A stretch of DNA of 64,000 nucleotides, taken from assembly GCA_949358305.1 (NCBI GenBank), contig OX442323.1, forward strand, positions 2,480,001 through 2,544,000, given 5' to 3'. Source of the stretch: Strigamia acuminata. Taxonomy: Eukaryota; Arthropoda; Chilopoda; Geophilomorpha; Linotaeniidae. Below are positions 42,953-53,639 of this stretch, in pieces. How positions within the stretch are numbered: position 1 is the stretch's first letter; each line of letters opens with the position of its first letter. The position numbers and the translations under genes were made by a program. The notes below the pieces were generated by a model. The model was not told the origin of the DNA and made no database searches. It saw nothing but the letters and a program-made list of their open reading frames with translations.

Positions 42953-45484
42953 ATGACGAAAAGCGGGAAAAATCGAAACCCTTCAACCGCAAGCGCCCGA
43001 AGAAAAGCCATGGAATCCGCCAAGGCAAGGGCCGAAGCATTAGCTAGTCCAGCGTTAGAAAAGCAGCCACCGGAGCCGACGAGGGAAAAGGCGACTGGAA
43101 AGACACCAGTCAACGAAAACCACGCGGAAAAACCACCCGAGAAAGTGCCGACCGATAAAACGCCGGCTAGTAAAGTACCCGCTAGCAAAACCCCAACGAA
43201 TAAAACGCCAATAAACCAGCGAGTCGAAGAAGAGGAAGAAGAAGAATCCGAACAAAGTCAGAACGGGTATAACCTATTCGACAATCAGGATAATCGCCAG
43301 AGTAATCGTGTCACGATCACACACGGTTATAATTCGAAGAAATCCCAGATCGATAGCTGTAAAGAAGCGTACGAACTCGCTCGACTGGAGGGAATCCCTT
43401 ACAACGAAGAAGGGGACCCGCTAGCACAGATGAACATGATCATTCGTCTTGCCAAAGAGCGAGCGGAAAAACGAGCCCTTAGAAGGGGTCGAAAAAACGT
43501 AAAACGTCAAAAAACGAATAACCAAACGACGGACTCCTATGATTCCACCCGAACATCCGACGCCGACGACGAAAGCGAGGCCGATTCCCTCAGCTCGAAA
43601 GGAATCAACGTTCAAGGATGGGATAGTATAGTGGACGAGCCAGTCGAAATCCAGAACGAATTCCTGGAAGCCTTCCAGCAGGACCGTCGAAATAATAAGG
43701 GTCAACAGTCGTGGGCAATCGCCCAATCCTTTGCTACGAGAGCTGGCCACACCAGTCAAACCCCAAAGGATCCTAACGCAGAGATGATTAGACTGATAAA
43801 TCAGCGAAACCACCTCAGAAACCAGCAAGGACGGAACAGGTTGGCAATGCCAAGCCTCGAAGATATCCAGACGGTACAAGCCAACGTCGAAGCAGCAAAC
43901 GAGGCGGAAAGAATTAAAATACAAGCCGTCAACGAAGTCGACCGAGAAGCCGCAAGACTAAAGACACAACTTTACAGCGGGAGAGGGTCGACCATTTTGA
44001 TCGGACAGAAGAACGGGGTCCTAAATGGAACAGCCATAAACGGAATTTTCCCCCCCGGAACACAACTGACCGAGTCGCAGCCAAACTCGACAACACCGAC
44101 CTTGACCGACCCGAACTCAACCAACGGTAATTTCCAACGATTTGCGCCACAAAATGGAGCTACGTCCCCGAACTGTGGGAATCAATACCAAGCCGATCCC
44201 ATAATGGAAGCTAGATTGAGAGCACTCGAGGAACGAGCACGCGCCGACTCCCAGGTCAACCAAAATCGAAATCTGAGAAATCGCCCAAGACAAAACGAGA
44301 GCCTTCTTCGAAAATATTCCGCCGATCAATGGGCCTTAGAACAAAAGGACCGAAACATAAAATGGTCACAGTTGCAACTGATGAGATTCGACGGAACCTG
44401 GAGGGCCGGCAATAAATTCTTAGACGAAGTGGCACTCACCATTTCACGACTCGGAGCCGAACCCGACGAGATGGTAACAAAAGGGCTACCCGAAATGTTA
44501 GTAGGGGAAGCCAGAGCCTGGTATGTGGAAGCAAAATTAAAAACTTGGGAACAGTTTGTCGTCGCTTTCAACAGTCAGTACGGCGAGACCCAAAAAGAAA
44601 TTAGACAGAGAGTCAGTCTCATGCTACAAGCCGCAGGAGAAGAATTACGAGCCTATTTCCGACGAGCGAAAAGTTTGTTCAACGAGTTGGATACGCCACT
44701 CGACGAATATGCGCAAAACGTGATTTTCGAAAAGGGGTTAAACGACACCTCAAAGAAAGTACTGAGAGATATGAACGCTCCCACAGCAGATAGTTTCGAA
44801 CAGCTGCTAAAATTTGTAAATGACTATCACGAAGAAGTAGACGATCGTTATACGGAGGCCCTGACGCCCGAACAGAGGACACAAACGCAACTCCGCATAC
44901 AGCGTATCCATGCGAAAAATCATGACGCAGGGAGACTGATCCAGTCGCGTAGCTTCCTGAACGGGGAAATCGAGGCCGCACCTCCGAAAAAGGCGAACGA
45001 TAAAGCCACCTCGAACCCGATACCGGCTCCAAAAGCTTACAAAGCCAGTACAAACTCCGACGCAACTAATCTCGAAGAAGGGAGGGAAAGTGAAGAAAAC
45101 AACTCCGAGCAAAACTCAGGAGGAGATACCAGCGATAGCCAACAAGAAGAAGAGATTCTCCACGCTAACATGGGGAAAGAAACCGCCCCCAGCTACCGAC
45201 CCCGAATGAAGACCGCGAATAAAACGGAGCACCACAACCCAAAAAGCGAAAAACCCTACGAGAAAAAAGAGTTCGTGAGACGACCGTACCCGAAAACAGA
45301 TAACTCCACCACAAAACCTTGTAATTACTGTAACGAGGTGGGACACTGGAGAAGAGATTGCCCAAAACGAAAGAAGAGGAAGGAAGAGAAGGAAGCCGCC
45401 AAAAACGACGCATTGTTAGAAAAGCTAACAGCCAAATTCGAAGAACTGACAAAAAACTGGTTAAAGCAGACAGAGAAAAAATAA
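42953..45484 (+). CDS. gag: Gypsy-2 Gag, 843 aa
   Basis: The ATG at 42953 is the first in frame after the leader. The N-terminal third is Lys/Glu/Pro-rich and low-complexity (residues about 1-110). A retrotransposon Gag capsid domain follows around residues 465-610 (LMRFDGTW, EARAWYVEAK, AYFRRAKSLFNEL), and a single CCHC zinc knuckle (CNYCNEVGHWRRDC) starts at residue 790. It ends at TAA 45482-45484 after overlapping pol. Gag assembles the particle and binds RNA. At over 800 aa it is long for Gypsy Gags, and the extra length lies ahead of the capsid domain. Confidence 0.92.
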   Translation: MTKSGKNRNPSTASARRKAMESAKARAEALASPALEKQPPEPTREKATGKTPVNENHAEKPPEKVPTDKTPASKVPASKTPTNKTPINQRVEEEEEEESEQSQNGYNLFDNQDNRQSNRVTITHGYNSKKSQIDSCKEAYELARLEGIPYNEEGDPLAQMNMIIRLAKERAEKRALRRGRKNVKRQKTNNQTTDSYDSTRTSDADDESEADSLSSKGINVQGWDSIVDEPVEIQNEFLEAFQQDRRNNKGQQSWAIAQSFATRAGHTSQTPKDPNAEMIRLINQRNHLRNQQGRNRLAMPSLEDIQTVQANVEAANEAERIKIQAVNEVDREAARLKTQLYSGRGSTILIGQKNGVLNGTAINGIFPPGTQLTESQPNSTTPTLTDPNSTNGNFQRFAPQNGATSPNCGNQYQADPIMEARLRALEERARADSQVNQNRNLRNRPRQNESLLRKYSADQWALEQKDRNIKWSQLQLMRFDGTWRAGNKFLDEVALTISRLGAEPDEMVTKGLPEMLVGEARAWYVEAKLKTWEQFVVAFNSQYGETQKEIRQRVSLMLQAAGEELRAYFRRAKSLFNELDTPLDEYAQNVIFEKGLNDTSKKVLRDMNAPTADSFEQLLKFVNDYHEEVDDRYTEALTPEQRTQTQLRIQRIHAKNHDAGRLIQSRSFLNGEIEAAPPKKANDKATSNPIPAPKAYKASTNSDATNLEEGRESEENNSEQNSGGDTSDSQQEEEILHANMGKETAPSYRPRMKTANKTEHHNPKSEKPYEKKEFVRRPYPKTDNSTTKPCNYCNEVGHWRRDCPKRKKRKEEKEAAKNDALLEKLTAKFEELTKNWLKQTEKK

Positions 45485-45497
45485 TAAATCTGTCTGC
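45451..45497 (+). promoter_or_regulatory. -1 ribosomal frameshift signal between gag and pol
   Basis: The Gag codons ACA AAA AAC contain the slippery heptamer A AAA AAC at 45451-45457. After an 8-nt spacer, GCAGACAG (45466-45473) pairs perfectly with CTGTCTGC (45490-45497), an 8-bp stem with a 16-nt loop. Pol is in the -1 frame relative to gag and is open at this point. The stem spans the gag stop codon. Confidence 0.85.
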
Positions 45498-48400
45498 ACG
45501 CCCGGAAGACCAAACCCCAAAATTTACCAAGAATACGACAATTAACCAGGCAATTAACGAAGTAATTACGGAAGAAGTAGTCAAATTAAAACTCAAATTA
45601 AAAGAGAAAAAATCGAAAGAAATTGAAACAAATAATAAAGAAATTAGCGACTCAAGTTCGGAAGACGAATTAAAGGCCAAATGGATAAACACCAATTGGT
45701 TAGAAAAACAAATAAAAGAATTACAGAAAAAGGTCGTTTATTTCACTACGGCTTACTTCACCACAGAAAAACGCGAATATAGTGGCCCAACCACTAATAC
45801 GGCGGACGGCGAAAAAATAGCCGAAACATTCCAAGAATTACCTCACGCCTACGAGGAGGCCCCACCTCGAAAGAAACGCATTTTACATTGTAATTTGGTT
45901 AAAGAGCGGAAGGACTCACTCGCAATGTTAACAATCAAGTTTAACGACAAAAAATTCATCGGTTTGTTGGATTCGGGAGCCGACCGGTCCTTTATCTCTT
46001 CAGATCTATACGAGTCGTTGGACAAAAAACAACGCGACAAACTACGGGGAATAAGCGAAAATGTGGCCGTAAAAACCGCTGCTGGAGAAGTGCGTCCAGT
46101 AGGGGTACTGACAACAAAAGTCATATGGGAGGGAGGCGTGATAACCCACCCTTTCATCGTTTTACCAACCTACGACACGGTCCTACTCTTGGGTATGGAC
46201 ATCATGGCCATAATGGAGATCCAGCCCAACCCCATAACGAGGTCCTGGAACTATATCGATAAACGCGAGGACCCCCGACTAATGACAGTACCTACCGAAC
46301 TCCTAGATTCAAACGACGAAGAGGACGAATGGAAAGGCGGAAATTTGAAGCAATTCGTACAAGATTACGATTTCAAATCTTTTAACGCCCGACTCCAAGA
46401 AGGAAATTTGGCTCACAATTTGGCCATGGACGCGAACCTAGGAGAAACCCAGACTAAATTACTTGAAGAAATGCTACAAAAACATCGAAAAATCCTGACT
46501 AAAGAACCGGGAAAGACAAATTACGTAAAACACGAAATAGAATTAAGTACGGATAAGCCAGTACGAGTTCCATTCAAGGGCATGAACCCCCAAAAACGCG
46601 AAATCGTCAAGACGATCTGTCAAGACTTACTGGACAAGGGGATAGTGTCCGAGGCATTAGGAGAATATGCGATGAGAATCGTACTCGTCATGCGTGCAGG
46701 ATCGGAACCCAGACTGTGTATCGATTATCGACCTCTAAACGCCCTTACCGTTATCGACCCCGTCCAGATGCCATCAATCGAAGCTATTCTTCGAGAACTA
46801 GCCCCATTTAATTGGGTAACAACGATGGATCTGTCGAAAGGATATTGGCAGGTCGAACTCCGTGCCGAAGACAAAGAAAAAACCGCTTTCTGGTCCCCGA
46901 TGGGCAGATTAATGTTTAATGTCATGCCATTTGGCCTAGTAAATGCCCCGGCAACATTTCAACGATTAATCGAGAAGGTTTTGGGCGACGCGCTGCATAA
47001 ATACGCCTGGGCTTACCTGGACGATATTATTATTGTTTCCCAGACTTTTGACGAACACATCAGACATATCGACGAAGTAATACGTCGTTTAGCAAAAGCC
47101 GGACTCCACATACACCCCGGAAAGAGCCAGTTTTGCCGAAAAGAACTTGCGTTTCTTGGATACAAAGTTGGAGTCAATGGCTTATCCATAGACCCAAAGA
47201 AAGTACGAGCAATCACCGATTTTCCAGCACCTACGGACGTGAAAGGGGTACAACGTTTTTTAGGAATGGTAAATTTCTTCGGCCGACTCCTGCCACATTT
47301 AGCGGAAGTCGCGGCCCCAATCACCGATCTTTTAAAGACTGTCCAGAAAATAAATCCAAAGGAGGACCCGCCGAAAGACCCCGAAATCAAATTTAACTGG
47401 ACCAGCCATTGCGAAGCAGCGTTTGACAAAATCAAACAAATGCTAATCGACACCAAAACCATCCCTCTCCCCGACTTGAATCGCGAATTTATCTTACATA
47501 CGGATGCGAGTAAAATCGGATTGGGGGCTGCGTTGATGCAAATGCACGAAATCGACGGCATACATCAAGAAGTACCCACGATCTTTATCAGCCGGAAAAT
47601 TCAAGCCGCCGAAAAAAATTACTCAGCGACAGAGCTCGAATGCTTGGCAATCGTATGGGCAGTTCGTAAATTCAGGCCTTACCTCGAGTTTCCAAAATTT
47701 ACCGTCCAGACCGACCATCAGGCATTAAGGTGGTTCATGGGCCTGAAAGAACCTTCGGGCCGGATGGCTCGATGGCAATTAGAGCTCATGGCTTACGACT
47801 TACAAATCGAGTACAAGCCAGGGAAGTATAACACAGTCGCCGACGCGCTCTCTAGAGCTCCCGCCTCAGAACCCGACGAGCCAGACGACGACGGCGACGA
47901 CGATTCTCGGATAGCTTACTGTCCCACCCCGATCAGGAAGTGGGAATTCAGAAAACAGAATGAACTGCCGAAAGAAAAGTTGGAATCTTCCGATGAAAAA
48001 TACGTCGGATATTGGATGAGGGCATATCAATCGGCAAAAGATGCCAGACCAAATTACGACTTATCCATCGAACCCAGAGTCTCGGATAAATTTGTGCGAG
48101 CTTTCGTTACACACGTGAGTAAAGGCACGAACTGTGTCCCACCTACTCGCGAGGAACTCGTCGAAGCTCAGAAGAACGACACCGCCTTCTGTAAAAGGTT
48201 CTATGACTACTTGACCAACGAGACTTTCCCTGGCGACGTCTACAGCGAAGAATCCAGAGAAGAGTTCAAAATTAAGGCTTCCGCTTATCTGATAGACGAT
48301 GGCCTACTTTTAAAGTACCATCCGAACTTTCGGGACGACTTGACAGAGTCAGGGAGTTCAATTAAAGTCGTAATTCCGAGAAAAGTTCGAACACAAATTC

Positions 48401-49785
48401 TGTGGATGGTACACGGCCACCCTCTAGCCGGACACGCCGGCGTGGCAAGGACTCTCTACCGGGCCAGTCAACTGTACTATTGGCCCGAAATGAGAAGGGA
48501 CATCGTACGATTCATACGACACTGTCCACGATGCCAAGCCTGCAAGCCTCGGAATAAGGCTAACTACGAGAATTTATCACTTGGACCGTTCGCCCCTTTT
48601 GATTGTTGGAGCGTAGACCTTATGGGTCCTAAGATAACAAGTGCAAATAGCCACAAATACATACTCGTGATCATGGATGTCGCAACAGGATGGCCAGAAT
48701 TGTATCCGATGGCCCACCCGACTAAGCAGAAAATAATCCAGTGCCTCTACGAAGTCGCGTTACATTTTGGCTTCCCGCGGAAATTAATTTCCGATAATGG
48801 CCCACAATTCGCATCAAGGTTATACAAGGATTTCTGCAATCAATTCGACATTCGACCATCATTTACTTCAACGTATAACCCACGGGCTAATCCCGTGGAG
48901 CGACTCAACCGCGACATAAAATATGCGCTTGCTATTTTCACAGACGTACATTCCAAGTGGGACGAGTTCCTTAAAGAAATAGCATTTAGCATCCGAACGA
49001 CCATTTCGAGAAACCGCGGCTTTTCCCCGGCTTATCTCAACTTCGCTCGAGAGCTACGAGTGCCCTGGGATCCACGCATCCCAGAAGGAATTCGAAAAGT
49101 CGATCCAAAAAATCCTCACATTTACGTGCATCAACTAGAACAAGCAATTTCGGCAACCTACCAACATATGATGTCACATGTGTTTGACATGCGCGAACGA
49201 GTGAAAAAGTCTGAAAAGAACACACAATTTTGTAATTTCAAAATCAACGATCTCGTATGGAAAGACACTCACATTTTATCCAGTGCAGATAAAGGGATTC
49301 ATGCCGGCTTAGCCGACAAACGAGACGGCCCATACGTAATTACCAAGGCCCACGGCGGGAACGCATTTTCTCTGCAACGTTTGGCCGATAATGTAAATTT
49401 TCGATCAATCCACGCTCGAGAACTGACGCCTTACTTGCCGGAATTTCCACAAGAAGAATGGGCCGAGGACCAAACGCAGCCATCTCCATCGCCCACAATA
49501 CGAGATATGTTCGACGACATCGCCACTGTTTCAGACTTGAACGAAAATACGACTCACGCAACTCCAGACAGCGCCGAACTAACTATCGCCCCAGATGGAA
49601 ATTTAGGAGGGGAGGAAGCAGCAGTTAACGAAGAAACTCCTAAAACTCCTGAAAAAGAAAAAGAGATTACTAAAAGATCCACACGATCGAGAAGTAAAAT
49701 ACCGAAACCTATAACACGACAAAGTACAAGAAAAAAGGCACCAAACCCGTTTATAAAGGACGGTAAAATCACCGGGAGGACATGA
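45457..49785 (+). CDS. pol: Gypsy-2 Pol (protease, RT, RNase H, integrase), 1442 aa after the shift
   Basis: Numbered from the predicted frameshift: protease LLDSGADRSFI with Asp 172; RT with TMDLSKGYWQ and AYLDDIII (Asp 522-523); RNase H with LHTDASKIGLG, TELECLAIVWA and VQTDHQAL; integrase HHCC finger (HGHPLAGHAG ... CPRCQAC); catalytic Asp 1054, Asp 1113 and Glu 1148, the last two 35 apart as in the D,D-35-E rule; then a GPY/F-type module (KRDGPYVITKA). The C-terminus is acidic then basic. No stops or frameshifts, so it is probably functional. The frame is open back to at least 45358, but there is no ATG before conserved sequence, which supports a Gag-Pol fusion. Confidence 0.94.
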   Translation: MVKADREKIINLSARPEDQTPKFTKNTTINQAINEVITEEVVKLKLKLKEKKSKEIETNNKEISDSSSEDELKAKWINTNWLEKQIKELQKKVVYFTTAYFTTEKREYSGPTTNTADGEKIAETFQELPHAYEEAPPRKKRILHCNLVKERKDSLAMLTIKFNDKKFIGLLDSGADRSFISSDLYESLDKKQRDKLRGISENVAVKTAAGEVRPVGVLTTKVIWEGGVITHPFIVLPTYDTVLLLGMDIMAIMEIQPNPITRSWNYIDKREDPRLMTVPTELLDSNDEEDEWKGGNLKQFVQDYDFKSFNARLQEGNLAHNLAMDANLGETQTKLLEEMLQKHRKILTKEPGKTNYVKHEIELSTDKPVRVPFKGMNPQKREIVKTICQDLLDKGIVSEALGEYAMRIVLVMRAGSEPRLCIDYRPLNALTVIDPVQMPSIEAILRELAPFNWVTTMDLSKGYWQVELRAEDKEKTAFWSPMGRLMFNVMPFGLVNAPATFQRLIEKVLGDALHKYAWAYLDDIIIVSQTFDEHIRHIDEVIRRLAKAGLHIHPGKSQFCRKELAFLGYKVGVNGLSIDPKKVRAITDFPAPTDVKGVQRFLGMVNFFGRLLPHLAEVAAPITDLLKTVQKINPKEDPPKDPEIKFNWTSHCEAAFDKIKQMLIDTKTIPLPDLNREFILHTDASKIGLGAALMQMHEIDGIHQEVPTIFISRKIQAAEKNYSATELECLAIVWAVRKFRPYLEFPKFTVQTDHQALRWFMGLKEPSGRMARWQLELMAYDLQIEYKPGKYNTVADALSRAPASEPDEPDDDGDDDSRIAYCPTPIRKWEFRKQNELPKEKLESSDEKYVGYWMRAYQSAKDARPNYDLSIEPRVSDKFVRAFVTHVSKGTNCVPPTREELVEAQKNDTAFCKRFYDYLTNETFPGDVYSEESREEFKIKASAYLIDDGLLLKYHPNFRDDLTESGSSIKVVIPRKVRTQILWMVHGHPLAGHAGVARTLYRASQLYYWPEMRRDIVRFIRHCPRCQACKPRNKANYENLSLGPFAPFDCWSVDLMGPKITSANSHKYILVIMDVATGWPELYPMAHPTKQKIIQCLYEVALHFGFPRKLISDNGPQFASRLYKDFCNQFDIRPSFTSTYNPRANPVERLNRDIKYALAIFTDVHSKWDEFLKEIAFSIRTTISRNRGFSPAYLNFARELRVPWDPRIPEGIRKVDPKNPHIYVHQLEQAISATYQHMMSHVFDMRERVKKSEKNTQFCNFKINDLVWKDTHILSSADKGIHAGLADKRDGPYVITKAHGGNAFSLQRLADNVNFRSIHARELTPYLPEFPQEEWAEDQTQPSPSPTIRDMFDDIATVSDLNENTTHATPDSAELTIAPDGNLGGEEAAVNEETPKTPEKEKEITKRSTRSRSKIPKPITRQSTRKKAPNPFIKDGKITGRT

Positions 49786-50031
49786 TAAAGCAAGAAAAAT
49801 CCAAAATGGTTGGCATAACCAATCAAAAGCGATAAAACAATATGACGTAATTACCCCGACCTCCTAGGGACAAAAACAATCACAAGGAGACTCCAACAAT
49901 CAACTACGTATTACATACGAAAGCCAATCAAGAAACTTAACCTCGACTACCCTTTCAACTTTGCACTCCGCGTTCTGTCACGACGACAACAGGTGCTTGA
50001 CAAAAATCGCAACCAACAAATTGAATCAAAA
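49786..50031 (+). other. Spacer between pol and ORF3
   Basis: The ORF3 frame is open from about 49846 without an ATG, so translation from a spliced leader joined upstream of 50032 is also possible. No other feature. Confidence 0.5.
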
Positions 50032-52947
50032 ATGCGAAGAAACTGGAAGCAATCACCCGACAACGAAGAGGAAGAAATGGATCGGGACCCAAGCGAAGAC
50101 GAATGGAACGATCCCGCAAGATGGGACGAGGTTGAACCGGAAGAAAATCGGGAAAAGCCCGATGGAAACGAAAAGGTAAAAATAACAAAGAATTTAATTT
50201 GTGGCTAAACCACGAAAATACGTGAAACAAGATTCATAAAAGAAAACATCTTTATGTCAACAAACGAAAAATGACACGAGCCATTATTTAAGATTCAACA
50301 CGTGTAAAAAGCACATGGTCGACCATGGCGCCATCTTGAATTCAAATTCGGAATTTAACAAAAATCTAATTTTTATGTATTCATTCCTCAGCCGGAACAC
50401 CAACTTACGTGGGGACCCATCGATCCGCAAAACGTGTCTTCGGGTACACTCTGGAGAAGCGAAATTCCGACCCCATTTCGAAGAGCGTTAGAGGACGACG
50501 TCGACACCGGACCATGGAAAATTCGGCTCACTTCATCCCGAGCCCGATCGCGATTTTGGGCAAGTCAGGAGACCCTGATACACTACTTCCCAGAAAAGAT
50601 GCGCGACGCACTGAGGACTGAAATTCCAGAACGCGACGACGCACCAGCACCACTCCCAAACAAGTTTTTGGAAAAGGACTACCCAAGCGAGCCCGAAGAG
50701 TGGGCTGTCCTCGAGAGGTGGCAAAACGCCGCTACAGACGAAGAGCGCCGACAAATACACAGAGACTATTACAACGAAGTCAGACGGACGGCGTATCGAG
50801 ATCTCTTCAAAATACTGAAACCAGCAGGGTATTCGACAGATGAGATAAAAACTTGGTTAAGCCAGGTTCGAGGAGAAAGACCAGACGTTCCCAACTGGCG
50901 ACCCGAACACGGATTTATCACCTCACAGAAAGCAATGCACCAGCTCCACTACCTGGGCATCTTTGGGCGCAAGCGACAAAAAGCAGAGAAGCGACTCTCG
51001 AGCGAGTTGTTGAATAACACACACGACAACAAGCGACGACGCCTGGATCAGCCAAGCACGTCGTACAACACGCAAGATCGATCGCAGTCACATCCTCGAG
51101 TTTATTACCGACACGCTCGAGAACCCTCACCGCGACGAGAACCCAGAGTCGAGAGACCACGAAAGGTTGAGACTTACCGCTACTCCAGGAATCGACCGAA
51201 CCAACGCGGATGCCTCAGGTTATCAAGGCCACGAGCGGAAACATGGGGACGCTTTGAGAGATCACGTGAAGTCGATGAGGTAGAGACTCTGCAAGTGGAA
51301 GTTCGACAAGAAGTGCCAATAACGATCGAACACGAACAATCGGTAGAGCCGATGATCGTACCCGAACAAGAAAAACTTTACACCGAAGCCGATATGGTAG
51401 CAGCCGTCCTGAAAGTCAAGAACGAACAGGCGAAACCCGTCTATCGGCCGACCAAATCAATCGAGATGAGTGTAACATCGGTACCAAGCGCATTCATCAA
51501 GGCGCCAACAAAACCAGTTAGTAGCGTACCTTCTAGTCTGCCCAGCGCATTCCGAAAGACTGTGATTATCGGAACCCCAACATCGCTGAGTCCCTTTGAA
51601 CAACTTAAACGACGACAAGATCGTTTTGGACCCATTTTCCCGGCCGTACCGGAAGAAACGCGAAGCGAAATTTCCACGTCGAGAACGCCGATTGTTTGGG
51701 ATGAGCCCGAACCCGACATTCAACGAGTTTTAATTAATTCAAAGCAAGTGGCCGTGGCTAAAACCGATAAGAACGACCAAACGCCTTCAAAACCAACTTC
51801 CAATAACCAGTCTTCGGAGGTTCGAGCCACGATCCAGTTCGACCCAACGCCATACGATTTACAGTCGTTTCTCGACACAACCACGATCGAACAAGCGAAA
51901 GAGATGGTGTCCGACGTTGACGAATATCAAGCCAGGACCATGCGGATTGCGGTAACAAACATCCAAAGTGCAGCCATAGAGTTCATCAAGAGCCCTGGAC
52001 GAGATCATCCGTCACGGACAGCGCGCACAACGGTCGTACTCACGGACATGATGTCGCTCGTATTGGCCGCGTCCACATTTAGAAACGCCCGTGTAGCGTT
52101 GGCAGCCTGGGCAGTCGTCGCACATGAAAGCTTTCTGTTGCCTCCCGCTCTCATCGAACGATGGCTAAAGTTAGTCCCTTCCTGTATCCAGGTTCGCGCG
52201 CAGTTAGTTGCGGAGGACGTCGACCCGGAGCAATCATATCAAGCGGTCCGAACTGTGGCTTTACCACAGAGCAAACCAGTCGTATTAATCAACGAACCTC
52301 TCCCTGAGACTCCGGCAAACCAGACAGTCCCGGCAGCCACTCCAGAGGAGACGATAAAGTTCCCCGAAGGACTGGTCCCGATCGAGGGCGTGAAAGCAGT
52401 CGTCCGAAAATCGAAAGCGAAGCCGAAGATCCTGCGGCCCAAGAAAAGGATGGAGCCAAAGCCGTTGCCTCCAATCGATGCACATCTGAAGACGTATTAT
52501 CCGAGCTTGACCATGACCAAGAGAACGAAGGATAAAATTAAGAAATCAAGCGATCATGGTCATTCGCTTTATGTGTGGATGGAACGCACCCTCGAAGCGG
52601 GTCCGGGCGTCGATTTCATTCAACACCAACGTCTGTTGCGCGCCCACCGTGCCCCAAAGACTCCAGCCGAGGCCCAGAAGATCCACCACACGAATCAAGG
52701 CCTAGCTCCCTTCCTTTCACGTATTTGGATACACGAACGAGTCGGCGCCGCATACGAACCGGTTGGCGGCCACGATCGATATTTTATCGGAGAATTTGAA
52801 GATCCAAGCGACCGCTCGTCCCGTCTTACCTCTACTCCGCCGATCAGTAAACCCACAACTCCGAAGATGGCTGAACCATCCGTAACTGAAGAACTACCTC
52901 CACCTCCGCCTCCGGATGTTCCCCAGGGATCACCTGAGAAGAAGTAA
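50032..52947 (+). CDS. Gypsy-2 ORF3, spliced, 899 aa, unknown function
   Basis: Exon 50032-50175 (MRRNWKQSPDNEEEEMDRDP ... DGNEK) ends at AAG/gtaaaa. A 216-nt intron ends in TTCATTCCTCAG, and exon 50392-52947 continues in phase 0. The second exon has no ATG before conserved-looking sequence, which supports the splice. The protein is highly charged, with an Arg-rich stretch at roughly residues 240-320, a predicted helical block (TTTIEQAKEMVSDVDEYQ; SRTARTTVVLTDMMS) in the middle and a proline tail (ELPPPPPPDVP). I see no signal peptide, membrane segment or furin-like site, so it does not resemble a retroviral envelope, and I recognise no domain. The position, 3' of pol and spliced, is where envelope or accessory genes lie. 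Confidence 0.8.
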
Positions 52948-53026
52948 AGTGAAATCTAACTTTGAGTTTTCGCAATGTTTGTTGTTTTATTGTAAATCCC
53001 CCAACAACATTGCTGAGGAGGGGACG
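52948..53026 (+). promoter_or_regulatory. Gypsy-2 3' leader with polypurine tract
   Basis: TGAGGAGGGGACG at 53014-53026 abuts the 3' LTR and is the plus-strand primer candidate. Confidence 0.85.
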
Positions 53027-53639
53027 TGTGGTGACCACGAGGTCACAAAAGTGTTTTAATAATTTATAATTCAATAAATAATGATTTTAGTATTCATAAT
53101 AAAATATTGTCAGATCATTACGGGAAAACTAGCTATACTAGTTTTACCGTTTCTGCGGGACGGACGTGACAACGTCATGAATTTGCATAATTCTCCGAAT
53201 TTAGGCAAATACGTCATTTCCGGTCCAGCCAGTATTTAAACCCGTGTCTGACCGGAAACCCCCCACTTTATAGATACCAGAGCAACATTAGCATCACCAC
53301 CTCACCTTTCAGGCCGAACACCACGGATTGATAGAGGATCGATGCCCGTTGCCAAATTCATCTATAAACCACAGTCACAGATATTTATCGTAGCAATACT
53401 ACGATAGTAATATCTACCGAAGCGAAGCGTTTGCGAACACGTGTTTCGCCAGACGCCATTACCCTAGACAACAGAAGCCACGTGTAAGACTGCCGTGCAG
53501 CAACAAATCGTATCCGCCGACAAGGATCCGAGACCACAACATTGTTAAGTATATTTGTATTATATTACAAGTGTGAAATAAAAGGTTATTATTGTAAGAT
53601 ATTGTGTTAAGTTTATTTACCGGAACCAAGGTTACGACA
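53027..53639 (+). repeat. 3' LTR of Gypsy-2
   Basis: 613 bases matching the 5' LTR, followed by GATT. Confidence 0.95.

Larger units (their letters stand above)
42254..53639 (+). mobile_element. Full-length 11.4-kb Ty3/Gypsy element with a third ORF
   Basis: LTRs of 613 bp at both ends appear identical. GATT precedes the left LTR and follows the right LTR (4-bp target duplication). The order is LTR, primer site, gag, pol in -1 frame, a spliced third ORF, purine tract, LTR. All reading frames are intact, so this is a very young insertion. It splits a copy of repeat X, and rejoining the flanks restores the order seen in copy 1. Confidence 0.96.

Noticed and set aside
50032-52947. ORF3 as a retroviral-type envelope
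   Set aside because: No signal peptide, transmembrane helix, cleavage motif or clustered cysteines; the protein is charged and soluble in character.
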